From positions 1 through 62,500 of the forward strand of contig DASWHR010000134.1 of NCBI GenBank assembly GCA_036398095.1: DNA of 62,500 nucleotides, given 5' to 3'. Within the stretch, counting starts at the first letter, position 1. Each line of letters starts with the position of its first letter. This document shows positions 24,531 to 32,595 of this stretch, piece after piece. The notes beneath the pieces are model-generated. The model had not been told where the DNA came from. It did not search any database and worked only from the letters and a program-made list of their open reading frames with translations. This DNA is from DASWHR01 sp036398095 (lineage in GTDB: Bacteria > Actinomycetota > AC-67). The position numbers and the translations under genes are program-made.

Positions 24531-25739
24531 ATGGAAACCGAAGTCCTCCAGCTTCGCGGCCACATCATCGACTCGCTCACGCTCCCGAAAGTGCTCGATG
24601 AGATCGTCGAATCGGGCGCGTCCTACCGGATCCTGACCTTCGAGATCGGCCACACGCACGACGATCCGTCGTTCTGCTCGATCGAGGTCACCGCCGAATC
24701 GAATGTGCTCGGCGATCTGCTCCCGCGGCTGCAAGATCTTGGCGCGAACCCGCCCGAGACGGGTGACGCGACGCTCGTCGCCGCCGACGGCGACGGCACG
24801 TTTCCCGAAGGCTTCTACTCGACGACCAACCTGCCCACGCAGGTACGCGTGGACGATGACTGGCTCGCCGTCACGCCGACGGAGATGGACTGCGGGATCG
24901 TGGTGGACCGCGCGTCACGCACCGCCCAGACCGTTCCCGTGACCGAGGTGGCAAGCGGCGATCTGATCGTGTGCGGCCACGGCGGAGTACGCGTGTCTCC
25001 GCTGGAGCGCAAGCGCGAGGGGAAGACGTTTTCATTCATGTCCTCGGAGGTGTCGTCCGAAAAGCCGCAGGGATTGATGGTCGAGCGGATCGCCGGCTTG
25101 GCGCGCGAAGTCCGGGAAGCCGGCGACAAGATCTTGTGGGTGCTGGGACCGGCGGTCGTGCACACTGGGACGATCGATGCGTTCACATCGTTGGTACGCG
25201 GCGGCTGGGTGGATGTCGTCTTCGCCGGAAACGCGCTCGCGACGCACGACTGCGAGGCCGCCCTGTACGGCACGTCGCTGGGCGTGTCGCTGACGGAAGG
25301 CTCGGCGGCCGAGCACGGCCACGAACACCACATTCGCGCGATCAATACGATTCGCCGGGCAGGATCCTTCAAGGCGGCCGTCGATGCGGGCGTGCTGACG
25401 AAGGGAATCATGTATCACCTCGTGACGCACGGTGTCGACTACGTGCTCGCCGGCTCGATCCGCGACGACGGCCCGATGCCGGAGGTGATCCCCGACGTGC
25501 TGGCGTCGCAGCGCGCGATGCGGGCGCGCCTCGACGGGCTGGGGCTGGCGATGATGGTCGGCACGATGCTGCATTCGATCGCGACCGGCAATCTGCTGCC
25601 GGCATCCGTCCCCATCGTGTGCGTGGACATCAATCCGGCGGCGGTGACCAAGCTGCTCGACCGCGGGTCGATCCAATCCGTGGGAATGGTCACCGACGTC
25701 GGGTTGTTCCTGCGACAGCTCGCCGACACGCTCGGTTAG
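24531..25739 (+). CDS. Archaeal-type ornithine cyclodeaminase / LOR-SDH domain protein
   Basis: 402 aa. Matches the LOR/SDH-domain family (TIGR00300) described as archaeal-type ornithine cyclodeaminase and found as the C-terminal half of cyanobacterial AgrE/ArgZ. It would convert ornithine to proline and ammonia with NAD. Visible: N-terminal LRGHIIDSLTLPKVLDEIVESGASYRILTFE, central CGHGGVRV and SSEVSSEKPQG, C-terminal NALATHDCEAALYGTSLGV and VDINPAAVTKLLDRGS. No arginine dihydrolase domain is attached and no arcA is seen. Last gene of a four-gene overlapping chain; its stop overlaps that of the convergent EEP gene. Confidence 0.8.
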   Translation: METEVLQLRGHIIDSLTLPKVLDEIVESGASYRILTFEIGHTHDDPSFCSIEVTAESNVLGDLLPRLQDLGANPPETGDATLVAADGDGTFPEGFYSTTNLPTQVRVDDDWLAVTPTEMDCGIVVDRASRTAQTVPVTEVASGDLIVCGHGGVRVSPLERKREGKTFSFMSSEVSSEKPQGLMVERIAGLAREVREAGDKILWVLGPAVVHTGTIDAFTSLVRGGWVDVVFAGNALATHDCEAALYGTSLGVSLTEGSAAEHGHEHHIRAINTIRRAGSFKAAVDAGVLTKGIMYHLVTHGVDYVLAGSIRDDGPMPEVIPDVLASQRAMRARLDGLGLAMMVGTMLHSIATGNLLPASVPIVCVDINPAAVTKLLDRGSIQSVGMVTDVGLFLRQLADTLG

Positions 25740-26362
25740 CCGTCCAGCGTCGCAACGACCGGCAGATGATCCGAGGCCGTCGAGGCCGGCACCTCGCACG
25801 CCTCCACCGTCAAGCCGCGCACAAACACGTAGTCGATGCGCCGCGTCGCGCCACTAGACGGGAAGGTCGCTCCGTCGTCGAGCCCGCTCGCCGCGAACGC
25901 GTCGGTGAAGCGGCCGTCCAGCCGGCGGATGGCCGCGCCCTCGGCCTGTTCGTTGAAGTCGCCCGCCAGGATCGCCGGCCGCGCGTCGCCGAGCGCGTCC
26001 AGGATCTCCTCCACGTGACGCGCGCGCTCTTCGCCGGCGTGGCCCAGATGGGTCGCGGCAACGGTGATGCCGCCGCAATCGGCAACCAACAGGCCGCGTG
26101 GCTCCATGCCCGGCGAGCGGGACAGGCGGATGCGCCTGACCCGCCCGGCCGGCTCGCGGGACAGGATCGCGTTGCCGAAGCGGCGGAGGCCGATCGTCGG
26201 GCCGAAGACCGCGCGGCGGCCGGCGATGCGCGCGATGCGCTTCAGGTGCGAGCCGCGAACTTCGCTCAGGCAGGCCACGTCGCACGCGAGGTCTCGCAGC
26301 ACCCCACCGATGGCGTCGGCGCCGCGAACGCCGCCCTGGATGTTGTAGGCCGCGACGCGCAC
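25736..26362 (-). CDS. Endonuclease/exonuclease/phosphatase (EEP) family protein
   Basis: 208 aa, compact member. Metal and catalytic motifs: N in RVAAYNIQGG, acidic CLSEVRG, histidine in ATHLGHAGEERARH, GDFN in LAGDFNEQAEG, RRIDYVFVRG and SDHLPVVA at the end. These proteins are Mg-dependent phosphodiesterases or phosphatases acting on DNA, lipids or sugars; the substrate is not evident. GTG start directly follows the carbamate kinase stop, so it is the third gene of that operon. No signal peptide. Confidence 0.88.
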   Translation of the reverse strand: MRVAAYNIQGGVRGADAIGGVLRDLACDVACLSEVRGSHLKRIARIAGRRAVFGPTIGLRRFGNAILSREPAGRVRRIRLSRSPGMEPRGLLVADCGGITVAATHLGHAGEERARHVEEILDALGDARPAILAGDFNEQAEGAAIRRLDGRFTDAFAASGLDDGATFPSSGATRRIDYVFVRGLTVEACEVPASTASDHLPVVATLDG

Positions 26363-27280
26363 CTAAGCGACGACCTCGGTTCCCGCCGTCCCGTCGAGCG
26401 CGTCCACGACCGACTCGAGCGATGTGATGATCGCGCGGCGACCTTCCTCGGCCGCCTGCACGGCGGCTTCGACCTTCGGCCCCATCGTGCCGGCGGGAAA
26501 CTGTCCCTCGCCGAGCCATGCGCGAGCTTCGGCGACGGTCATGCGGCCGATGGACCGCTCAAGATCGGTGCCGTAGCCGACCATCACGTGCTCGACATCG
26601 GTCAGAATCACGAGCGCCTCCGCCGCGGTCGCGCGCGCAAGCACCGCCGCGCTCAGGTCTTTGTCCACCACGCCGTCCACGCCTCGATAGCCGTCGCCGT
26701 CCGCGACGACGGGGACGCCGCCGCCGCCCGCGGCGATCGGCGTGATCTGCGCATCCACCAGCGCACGAATCGCGGCTTCCTCGACCAGACGCAGCGGACG
26801 CGGCGAGGCGACGACGCGCCGCCACCCGCCGCGCCTCTCGTCGCGCGCGACGGCGGTGCCGCGCGCTTCGAGCGCTCGCGCGGCCGGCGCGAGCATCGAC
26901 GGGCCGATCGGCTTGGTCGGATGCGCAAATCCCGGATCGGACGCATCGACGACCGTCTGCGTGATGATCGTGGCGACCGCCCGCGGCGCCAGCGTCGCGG
27001 CGAGCGCCTGCTGCAGGAGGTAGCCGATCGTGGCTTGGGTTTCCGCGCCGAGCACATCGAGCGGCATCGCCGGGACACGACGATACGCGGCCATGTTCTG
27101 CAGCAGCAACCGACCGACCTGAGGGCCGTTGCCGTGCGTCACCACCAGCTCGACGCCGCGGGCGGCGACGACGCCCAGGCCGCGTGCGGCTTCGTCGATG
27201 GCGGCACGCTGCTGGGCGAGCGTGCCGCGCTGGCCGTGACGAAGGATCGCGTTCCCACCCAGCGCGACGACGGCGCGCAT
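26363..27280 (-). CDS. arcC: Carbamate kinase
   Basis: 305 aa, usual length. Catalyses carbamoyl phosphate + ADP to carbamate + ATP (reversible), usually for energy from arginine, agmatine or purines. Motifs: VVALGGNAILRHG, TQQR-like AQQRAAID, VTHGNGPQVGRLLLQN, PLDVLGAETQATIGYLLQQAL, ITPIAAGGGGVPVV, DKDLSAAVLA and EGQFPAGTMGPKVEAA. ATG 27280 chosen because it starts the MRAVVALGGNA motif. It lies 4 nt after the cDPGS-like gene. No ornithine or other carbamoyltransferase is in the window. Confidence 0.95.
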   Translation of the reverse strand: MRAVVALGGNAILRHGQRGTLAQQRAAIDEAARGLGVVAARGVELVVTHGNGPQVGRLLLQNMAAYRRVPAMPLDVLGAETQATIGYLLQQALAATLAPRAVATIITQTVVDASDPGFAHPTKPIGPSMLAPAARALEARGTAVARDERRGGWRRVVASPRPLRLVEEAAIRALVDAQITPIAAGGGGVPVVADGDGYRGVDGVVDKDLSAAVLARATAAEALVILTDVEHVMVGYGTDLERSIGRMTVAEARAWLGEGQFPAGTMGPKVEAAVQAAEEGRRAIITSLESVVDALDGTAGTEVVA

Positions 27281-27284
27281 CGCG

Positions 27285-28595
27285 CTACCCGGCCAAAGGC
27301 GCGAGCACGTCGGCCAGCGTCGGCGTGCCTTCCTCGGCGAGATCGTAGGTGACACGCACCGCCGGCTTGGTGAACACGGCCACGCGCCGCAGATCGACCG
27401 GCGTGGCGATCACGACGACGTCGGCCGGAGTGGCGTCGATGGTCGCGGCCAGGTCGGCCATCTGACGGTCGCCGTAGCCCATCGCCGGCAGCAGCGCTCC
27501 GATGTCGGGATAGGCGGCGAAGGTGTCGCGGATCGAGCCGACGGCATAGGCGCGCGGATCGACGATCTCGGCGGCTCCTGCGTTGCGCGCCGCGACCACG
27601 CCTGCGCCGTAGGCCATCTCGCCGTGCGTGAGCGTCGGACCGTCCTCGACGACCAGCACACGCTTGCCTTTGATCGCGGCCGGATCGTCCACAGTGATCG
27701 GCGAGCGTGCCTTGATGACGACGGCCCCGGGGTTCAGGTCGCCGATCGACGCTTCGATCTGCGCGAGCTGGCCGGCCGTGGCGCTGTCGATCTTGTTGAT
27801 CACGATCACGTCGGCCATGCGAACGTTCGCCTCGCCGGGATGGTAGCGCCGCTCGTGGCCGGCGCGAAGCGGATCGACGACGGTGATGTGCACGTCCGGC
27901 GTATAGAACGGAAGGTCGTTGTTCCCGCCGTCCCATACGATCACGTCGGCCTCGGCCTGGGCCTGTTCGAGGATCTCGCCGTAGTCCACGCCGCAGTACA
28001 CGACGCCGCCGGCGGCGACGGTCGGCTCGAACTCCTCGCGCTCCTCGATGGTGACGCCGGCCGCGTCCATATCTTTGATCGACGCGAACCGCTGAGCGCG
28101 TTGCGCCTCCAAGTCGCCGTAGGGCATCGGATGCCGGATCGCAACGGCGCGCTTGCCGGCGTCGCGAAAGATCTGCTGAACCCGGCGCGTCGTCTGCGAC
28201 TTGCCCGCGCCGGTTCGCACCGCGCAGATCGCCACCACCGGCTTCGACGCCGGGATCATCGTCGCGCGCGGGCCGAGCAGCGTGAAGTCGGCGCCGGCGG
28301 CCAGCACGATCGATGCGGCATGCATCACGCGTTCGTGCGTGACATCGGAGTAGGCGAAGACGACCTCGTCGGCTTTGGCGGCCAGCCCGGCCAGCTCGGA
28401 TTCTTCGCGGATGGGGATGCCGGCGACATGGTTCGGACCGGCGAGCGAGGCGGGATACACGCGCCCGGCGATGCCGGGAATCTGGGTCGCGGTGAAGGCG
28501 ATCACCTCGACGGAAGGGTCGCCTCGGTATGCGACGTTGAAGTTGTGGAAATCGCGCCCGGCGGCGCCCATGATGACGATCTTTCGGCGGGCCAT
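27285..28595 (-). CDS. Cyclic 2,3-diphosphoglycerate synthetase-like P-loop protein
   Basis: 436 aa. Resembles the cyclic 2,3-diphosphoglycerate synthetase family of thermophilic methanogens, also common in bacteria with unknown function. MARRKIVIMGAAGRDFHNFN at the N-terminus (Rossmann-like), P-loop AVRTGAGKSQTTRR, Asp in VIVWDGGNNDLPF, and NKID as guanine-type specificity motif (VIVINKIDSA). Start ATG 28595 is 7 nt from a TAGAAT hexamer (28603-28608); nearby ATGs upstream would fall in the promoter. Cotranscribed with carbamate kinase, suggesting it acts on an acyl- or carbamoyl-phosphate-related metabolite; this is inference. Confidence 0.82.
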   Translation of the reverse strand: MARRKIVIMGAAGRDFHNFNVAYRGDPSVEVIAFTATQIPGIAGRVYPASLAGPNHVAGIPIREESELAGLAAKADEVVFAYSDVTHERVMHAASIVLAAGADFTLLGPRATMIPASKPVVAICAVRTGAGKSQTTRRVQQIFRDAGKRAVAIRHPMPYGDLEAQRAQRFASIKDMDAAGVTIEEREEFEPTVAAGGVVYCGVDYGEILEQAQAEADVIVWDGGNNDLPFYTPDVHITVVDPLRAGHERRYHPGEANVRMADVIVINKIDSATAGQLAQIEASIGDLNPGAVVIKARSPITVDDPAAIKGKRVLVVEDGPTLTHGEMAYGAGVVAARNAGAAEIVDPRAYAVGSIRDTFAAYPDIGALLPAMGYGDRQMADLAATIDATPADVVVIATPVDLRRVAVFTKPAVRVTYDLAEEGTPTLADVLAPLAG

Positions 28596-28602
28596 GACCG
28601 GC

Positions 28603-28677
28603 ATTCTACGGGCCGCTCTCACGCGCGCCAGGCCCTCGGAAATCCCACAACCCTGCGCCGGGGATCGCTGGTAGGGT
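28603..28677. promoter_or_regulatory. Divergent leaderless-type promoters (cDPGS-like operon / MOSC)
   Basis: TAGAAT on the minus strand (28603-28608, ATG at 28595) and TAGGGT on the plus strand (28672-28677, ATG at 28685), each 7 nt from the start codon. Confidence 0.45.
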
Positions 28678-28684
28678 TTGCGAT

Positions 28685-29149
28685 ATGGGACACGTCGAAG
28701 CGATCTTCATCGCGCCCGGCGAGGGTGCGCCGATGACCGAAGTCGCCGAGGTTCGCGCCGTCGCAGGCCGCGGGCTGGAAGGCGATCGCTACTGGGCCGG
28801 CGAAGGCAAGTTTTCGCGAAAACCGGGTCATCGCGACCTGACGCTGATCGAAGCCGAAGCCGTCGAGGCACTCGCGCACGAATCGGACATGCAACTGATG
28901 CCGGGCGAGACGCGCCGCAACATCGTGACTCGCGGCATCGCTCTGAACCATCTGGTCGGCAAAGAGTTCACCGTCGGCGAGGTGCGCATGCGCGGCGTCA
29001 AGCTGTGCGAACCGTGCAACTACCTGGAAGAACTGACCGGGCGCGACGGGATTCGCGCGGCGCTGGTGCATCGCGGCGGCCTCCGCGTGGATCTGATCGG
29101 CGACGGCGTCATCCGCAAGGGCGATCCGATCGATTCGATCGCCGGCTAG
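28685..29149 (+). CDS. MOSC-domain protein
   Basis: 154 aa, a stand-alone MOSC domain as in molybdenum cofactor sulfurase C-termini and YiiM. Motifs: GRGLEGDRYWAGEG near residue 29, RDLTLIEAEAVEAL, RRNIVTRGIALNHLVGKEFTVGEV and the conserved cysteine in KLCEPCNYLEELTG. Such proteins transfer sulfur to Mo or reduce N-hydroxylated compounds. No molybdoenzyme is nearby. It is monocistronic and ends 5 nt from the convergent copZ stop. Confidence 0.9.
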   Translation: MGHVEAIFIAPGEGAPMTEVAEVRAVAGRGLEGDRYWAGEGKFSRKPGHRDLTLIEAEAVEALAHESDMQLMPGETRRNIVTRGIALNHLVGKEFTVGEVRMRGVKLCEPCNYLEELTGRDGIRAALVHRGGLRVDLIGDGVIRKGDPIDSIAG

Positions 29150-29154
29150 TGCCG

Positions 29155-29367
29155 CTAGACGGCGACGTCGTAGCCTGCCTCCTCGATCGCATCGGTCAGC
29201 GCGCCGTGATCCACCCGCTCGGGGTCGTAGAGCAACTCCACCGCGCCTTCCGCGTGCGAAACGTCAAGGACTTGCACACCGTCGAGCCGCTCGAGCGCCG
29301 TCTTGACGCTGTTCTCGCAGCCGCCGCACGTCATTCCCTCGATCTTGATCGTCACTCGCTCGCTCAT
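29155..29367 (-). CDS. copZ: Copper chaperone CopZ (HMA domain)
   Basis: 70 aa, single heavy-metal-associated domain with the Cu(I) motif GMTCGGC at residues 11-17 and the family's C-terminal EEAGYDV. Carries Cu(I) to CopA. The ATG overlaps the copA stop region (copA ends at 29364), so the two are translationally coupled under the same copper-responsive promoter. Confidence 0.95.
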   Translation of the reverse strand: MSERVTIKIEGMTCGGCENSVKTALERLDGVQVLDVSHAEGAVELLYDPERVDHGALTDAIEEAGYDVAV

Positions 29368-31553
29368 CGCTTTCCTCCCGTCATCGGTCGCACCCGCTTG
29401 AGCCGCAACGCGTTCGTCACAACCGACACGCTCGACAGACCCATCGCAAGCGCCGCCAGCATCGGATCCACCTTTCCAACCGCGGCGAGCGGAATCAGTG
29501 CCACGTTGTAGGCGAAGGCCCAGAACAGATTCTGCACGATGTTCCGGTAGGTCCGCCGCGCAAGCCTGATCGCGGTCGGCACGCCGAGCAGGTCATCCCC
29601 GACGAGCGTGATGTCGCTCGCCTCGATGGCGACGTCGGTTCCGCTGCCGATCGCGATGCCGAGGTCGGCCTGCGCAAGCGCCGGCGCGTCGTTGACGCCG
29701 TCGCCGGCCATCGCGACCCGCTTGCCCTCCGCCTGCAACGCGCGAACGGCATCGACTTTGTGCTGCGGCAGGACTTCGGCGACGACGCGCGCGATTCCGG
29801 CTTGGGCGGCGATCGCCTTCGCGGTCGCTTCGTTGTCGCCGGTCAGCATGACCACGTCGGCTCCCAGGGTTCGCAGCGCGGCGACCGCGGCCGGCGACGA
29901 GGCTTTCATCGTGTCGGCGACGGCGATCAAGCCGCGAACTCGCCGGTCCCATCCGACGCCGAACACCGTCTTTCCTTGGCCTTCCAGCGCCGCCTTGCGC
30001 TCATCGAGCTCGCTGCAGGACATCAAAGCGTGGTCGCCCAGATACGACGCGCGGCCGACGAAGACGTCGCGGGGACCGACCGTCGCACGCGCACCGCTTC
30101 CCCCGATCGCTTCGAAGCCGGTCGCGGCGGGGATCGTCGCCCCGCGATCGCGCGCGGCACGCACGACGGCGGCGGCGATGGGGTGCTCGGAGGATTGCTC
30201 GACCGCCGCGGCGGCGATCAGAACATCGCCGGCGTCGGACGAGCCGCCGTTCCACGGGTCAACCTCGACGTCGGTGACGCGCATCCGGCCTTCGGTGATC
30301 GTTCCGGTCTTGTCCAGCACGACCGCGTCGATGCTTCGCGAGCGCTCCAACACGTCGCCGCCGCGGATCAGCACGCCCATCTGCGCGCCGCGGCCGGTTC
30401 CGACCATGATCGCGACCGGCGTCGCGAGCCCCATCGCGCACGGGCAGGCGATGATCAGCACGGCAACGGACGGCACCAGCGCGTCGCCCACGGGGTCGCC
30501 CTGCAGAAGCCCGGCGGCGAAGGTGCCGGCGGCGATCAGCAGCACGACCGGGACGAAGACGCCGGCAACGCGGTCGGCGAGCCGCTGGATCGGAGCCTTC
30601 GATCCTTGCGCTTCTTCGACGAGACGAGCGATCTGCGCGAGCGCGGTGTCGGCGCCGACCTTGGTGGCCTCAACCGTAAGCGCGCCGTGCGCGTTCATGG
30701 TTCCGCCGATCACCTCGTCACCGACGCTCTTCTCGCGCGGGAGGCTCTCGCCGGTGACGAGCGACTCGTCGATCGCGCTGGAACCGGCGCGCACGATCCC
30801 ATCGGTCGCGATCTTCTCGCCCGGCTTGACCAGAAACACCTCGCCCGGCTGCAGCAAGGCGACATCCACCATCACCTCTTGCCCGTCGCGCAGAACGCGT
30901 GCCTGCTTCGCGCCCCGTTCGAGCAGCATTCGGATCGCGGCCGACGCGCGCCCGCGCGAGGTCAGCTCGAAGTATTTGCCGAGCAAGATCAGTGTGATGA
31001 TCGTTCCGGCGGTCTCGAAGTAGGCGTGGCCGTGGCCGGTCACCGTCACCCACGCGCTGTAGAGGTACGCCGCAAGAGTTCCCACGGCGACGAGCGTGTC
31101 CATGGTTGCAACGCCGTGGCGCGCGTTCAGCGAGGCGCTTCGCAGGAACGGCCACCCGGACCAGAACTGGACCGGCGTCACCAGGATCCACGTGAGCGCC
31201 ATCGCCCAGCGCGACTCCGCCACGATCATCGCGATCGCCATCGCCGGAACGGTCAGGGCCGCGGCGACCAAGAACCGGCGGAAGACGGCGCGGGCGGCGG
31301 CCGATGCAGCGTCGCCGCGCGCGGGCTTGCCGGGTCGCGCGCGATAGCCGGCCTTGGCGACGGCCTCGATCAGGCGATCGACGTCGACGTCGCCGGCGAC
31401 GCGCGCGCGTTCGGCGGCGAAATTGACGTTCGCGTCGGTGACTCCTTCCTGCCGGCGCAGCACCTTTTCGATGCGCGTCGCGCACGAGGCGCAGGTCATG
31501 CCCTCCAGGTCGAGTTCGACGACCGGGGTCTCGGTGGCGGGCCGGGTATCCAT
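29364..31553 (-). CDS. copA: Copper-exporting P-type ATPase CopA
   Basis: 729 aa. One N-terminal HMA domain (GMTCASCATRIEK), eight membrane helices with the ion-binding CPC in IACPCAMGLATP, phosphorylation DKTGT, HP motif in QSSEHPIAAAV, GDN in LTGDNEATAKAIA and GDGVNDAPALAQAD. It pumps Cu(I) out of the cytosol. The ATG is 9 nt from a TATACT -10, and a CsoR-type operator overlaps that promoter. No csoR gene is in the window. Confidence 0.96.
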   Translation of the reverse strand: MDTRPATETPVVELDLEGMTCASCATRIEKVLRRQEGVTDANVNFAAERARVAGDVDVDRLIEAVAKAGYRARPGKPARGDAASAAARAVFRRFLVAAALTVPAMAIAMIVAESRWAMALTWILVTPVQFWSGWPFLRSASLNARHGVATMDTLVAVGTLAAYLYSAWVTVTGHGHAYFETAGTIITLILLGKYFELTSRGRASAAIRMLLERGAKQARVLRDGQEVMVDVALLQPGEVFLVKPGEKIATDGIVRAGSSAIDESLVTGESLPREKSVGDEVIGGTMNAHGALTVEATKVGADTALAQIARLVEEAQGSKAPIQRLADRVAGVFVPVVLLIAAGTFAAGLLQGDPVGDALVPSVAVLIIACPCAMGLATPVAIMVGTGRGAQMGVLIRGGDVLERSRSIDAVVLDKTGTITEGRMRVTDVEVDPWNGGSSDAGDVLIAAAAVEQSSEHPIAAAVVRAARDRGATIPAATGFEAIGGSGARATVGPRDVFVGRASYLGDHALMSCSELDERKAALEGQGKTVFGVGWDRRVRGLIAVADTMKASSPAAVAALRTLGADVVMLTGDNEATAKAIAAQAGIARVVAEVLPQHKVDAVRALQAEGKRVAMAGDGVNDAPALAQADLGIAIGSGTDVAIEASDITLVGDDLLGVPTAIRLARRTYRNIVQNLFWAFAYNVALIPLAAVGKVDPMLAALAMGLSSVSVVTNALRLKRVRPMTGGKR

Positions 31554-31562
31554 CGCTCGCTC

Positions 31563-31584
31563 AGTATATACCCCTGGGGGGTAC
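31563..31584 (-). promoter_or_regulatory. copA promoter with CsoR-type operator
   Basis: The dyad TATACCCC-TG-GGGGGTAC (31567-31584) matches the CsoR box (TACCCC with GGGGTA). It overlaps the -10 TATACT (31563-31568, minus strand), so a bound repressor would block RNA polymerase until Cu(I) releases it. Confidence 0.85.
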
Positions 31585-31615
31585 TACGCCACCCGGCGGG
31601 CCAGGCACGCGAACG

Positions 31616-32587
31616 TCAGCGGGCGCTGCGGGCAAGGTCGGCGGCGCCGACCGCTCCGGCATCGTTGCCGAGCGCCGCCGGGACGATCTCGACGGCCGGT
31701 CGATGCACGGCGAGCGTCAGGTGCTCGCGCAGCGCGTCGCGGGCGGGATCGAGCAACAAATCGCCGGTTCCGGCAGCCGCTCCCCCGCCGACGATCACCA
31801 CGGCGGGGTCGAAGACGTTGACGAGCGATGCGATCCCGATGCCGAGCCACCGGCCGGCCTCGGCGACGATTTCGCGCGCGAAGACGTCGCCGTCCCGGGC
31901 CGCCCGACCGACGATCTCGCCGGTGATCGCGGCGGCGTCGCCGGCGCGCTCCAGCACGAGCGAGTCCGGCGCAGCCTCGATGCGCTCCCGCGCGATGCGG
32001 CCGATCGCATTGCCGGATGCGAGCTGCTCGAAGCAGCCGCGCGCGCCGCAGGGACAGGACGGCCCCCCGGGCAACACGATCATGTGGCCGATCTCCGCGG
32101 CGAACCCGTGAACGCCGCGGTAGACGCGCTCGCCGAGGATCAAACCTCCGCCGATGCCGGTGCCGACGGTGATCATGATCTGGTCGCCGCGGCCGCGACC
32201 GGCGCCGAAACGGGCCTCCGCCCAGGCAGCCGTGTTCGCGTCGTTGTCCACGAACGCCGGCAGCGACAGCCGGGCCGACACAAGATCCCTGATGGCGAGA
32301 TTGCGATACGAAAGGTTGGGCGCGGCGACGATCATGCCGCGCGCGGAGTCGACCAGCCCGGCCGCGCCGATGCCGACCGCGCACACCGAAGGCGCGACGC
32401 CGCGCAGTTCGCGAGCGATCTTGACGATGCCGGTCGCGATTGCATTCGGAGCGTCGGCAGCGGTGGCGATCGCGTCCCGCGCGATGATCGCGCCGTCGTC
32501 GCCGACGACGGCTGCGGCGATCTTGGTGCCGCCGACATCGATACCAATTGCGGGGCCGATCCCGGATCCGATAGCAGGGCCGGCCAC
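31616..32587 (-). CDS. ROK-family sugar kinase (glucokinase-like)
   Basis: 323 aa. ATP-binding start IGIDVGGTKIAAAVV, catalytic region PAFVDNDANTAAWAEARFG, phosphate loop VGTGIGGGLILGERVYRG, the zinc/ROK signature with CPCGARGCFEQLASG after AAEIGHMIV (sugar-binding E-x-G-H). Likely phosphorylates glucose or a related hexose; regulators in the family carry an HTH, absent here. The GTG start is 8 nt after the baeRF stop, so both are one transcript. Pfk (13809-14837) would act downstream if glucose is the substrate. Confidence 0.9.
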   Translation of the reverse strand: MAGPAIGSGIGPAIGIDVGGTKIAAAVVGDDGAIIARDAIATAADAPNAIATGIVKIARELRGVAPSVCAVGIGAAGLVDSARGMIVAAPNLSYRNLAIRDLVSARLSLPAFVDNDANTAAWAEARFGAGRGRGDQIMITVGTGIGGGLILGERVYRGVHGFAAEIGHMIVLPGGPSCPCGARGCFEQLASGNAIGRIARERIEAAPDSLVLERAGDAAAITGEIVGRAARDGDVFAREIVAEAGRWLGIGIASLVNVFDPAVVIVGGGAAAGTGDLLLDPARDALREHLTLAVHRPAVEIVPAALGNDAGAVGAADLARSAR

Positions 32588-32595
32588 GACTGCAA

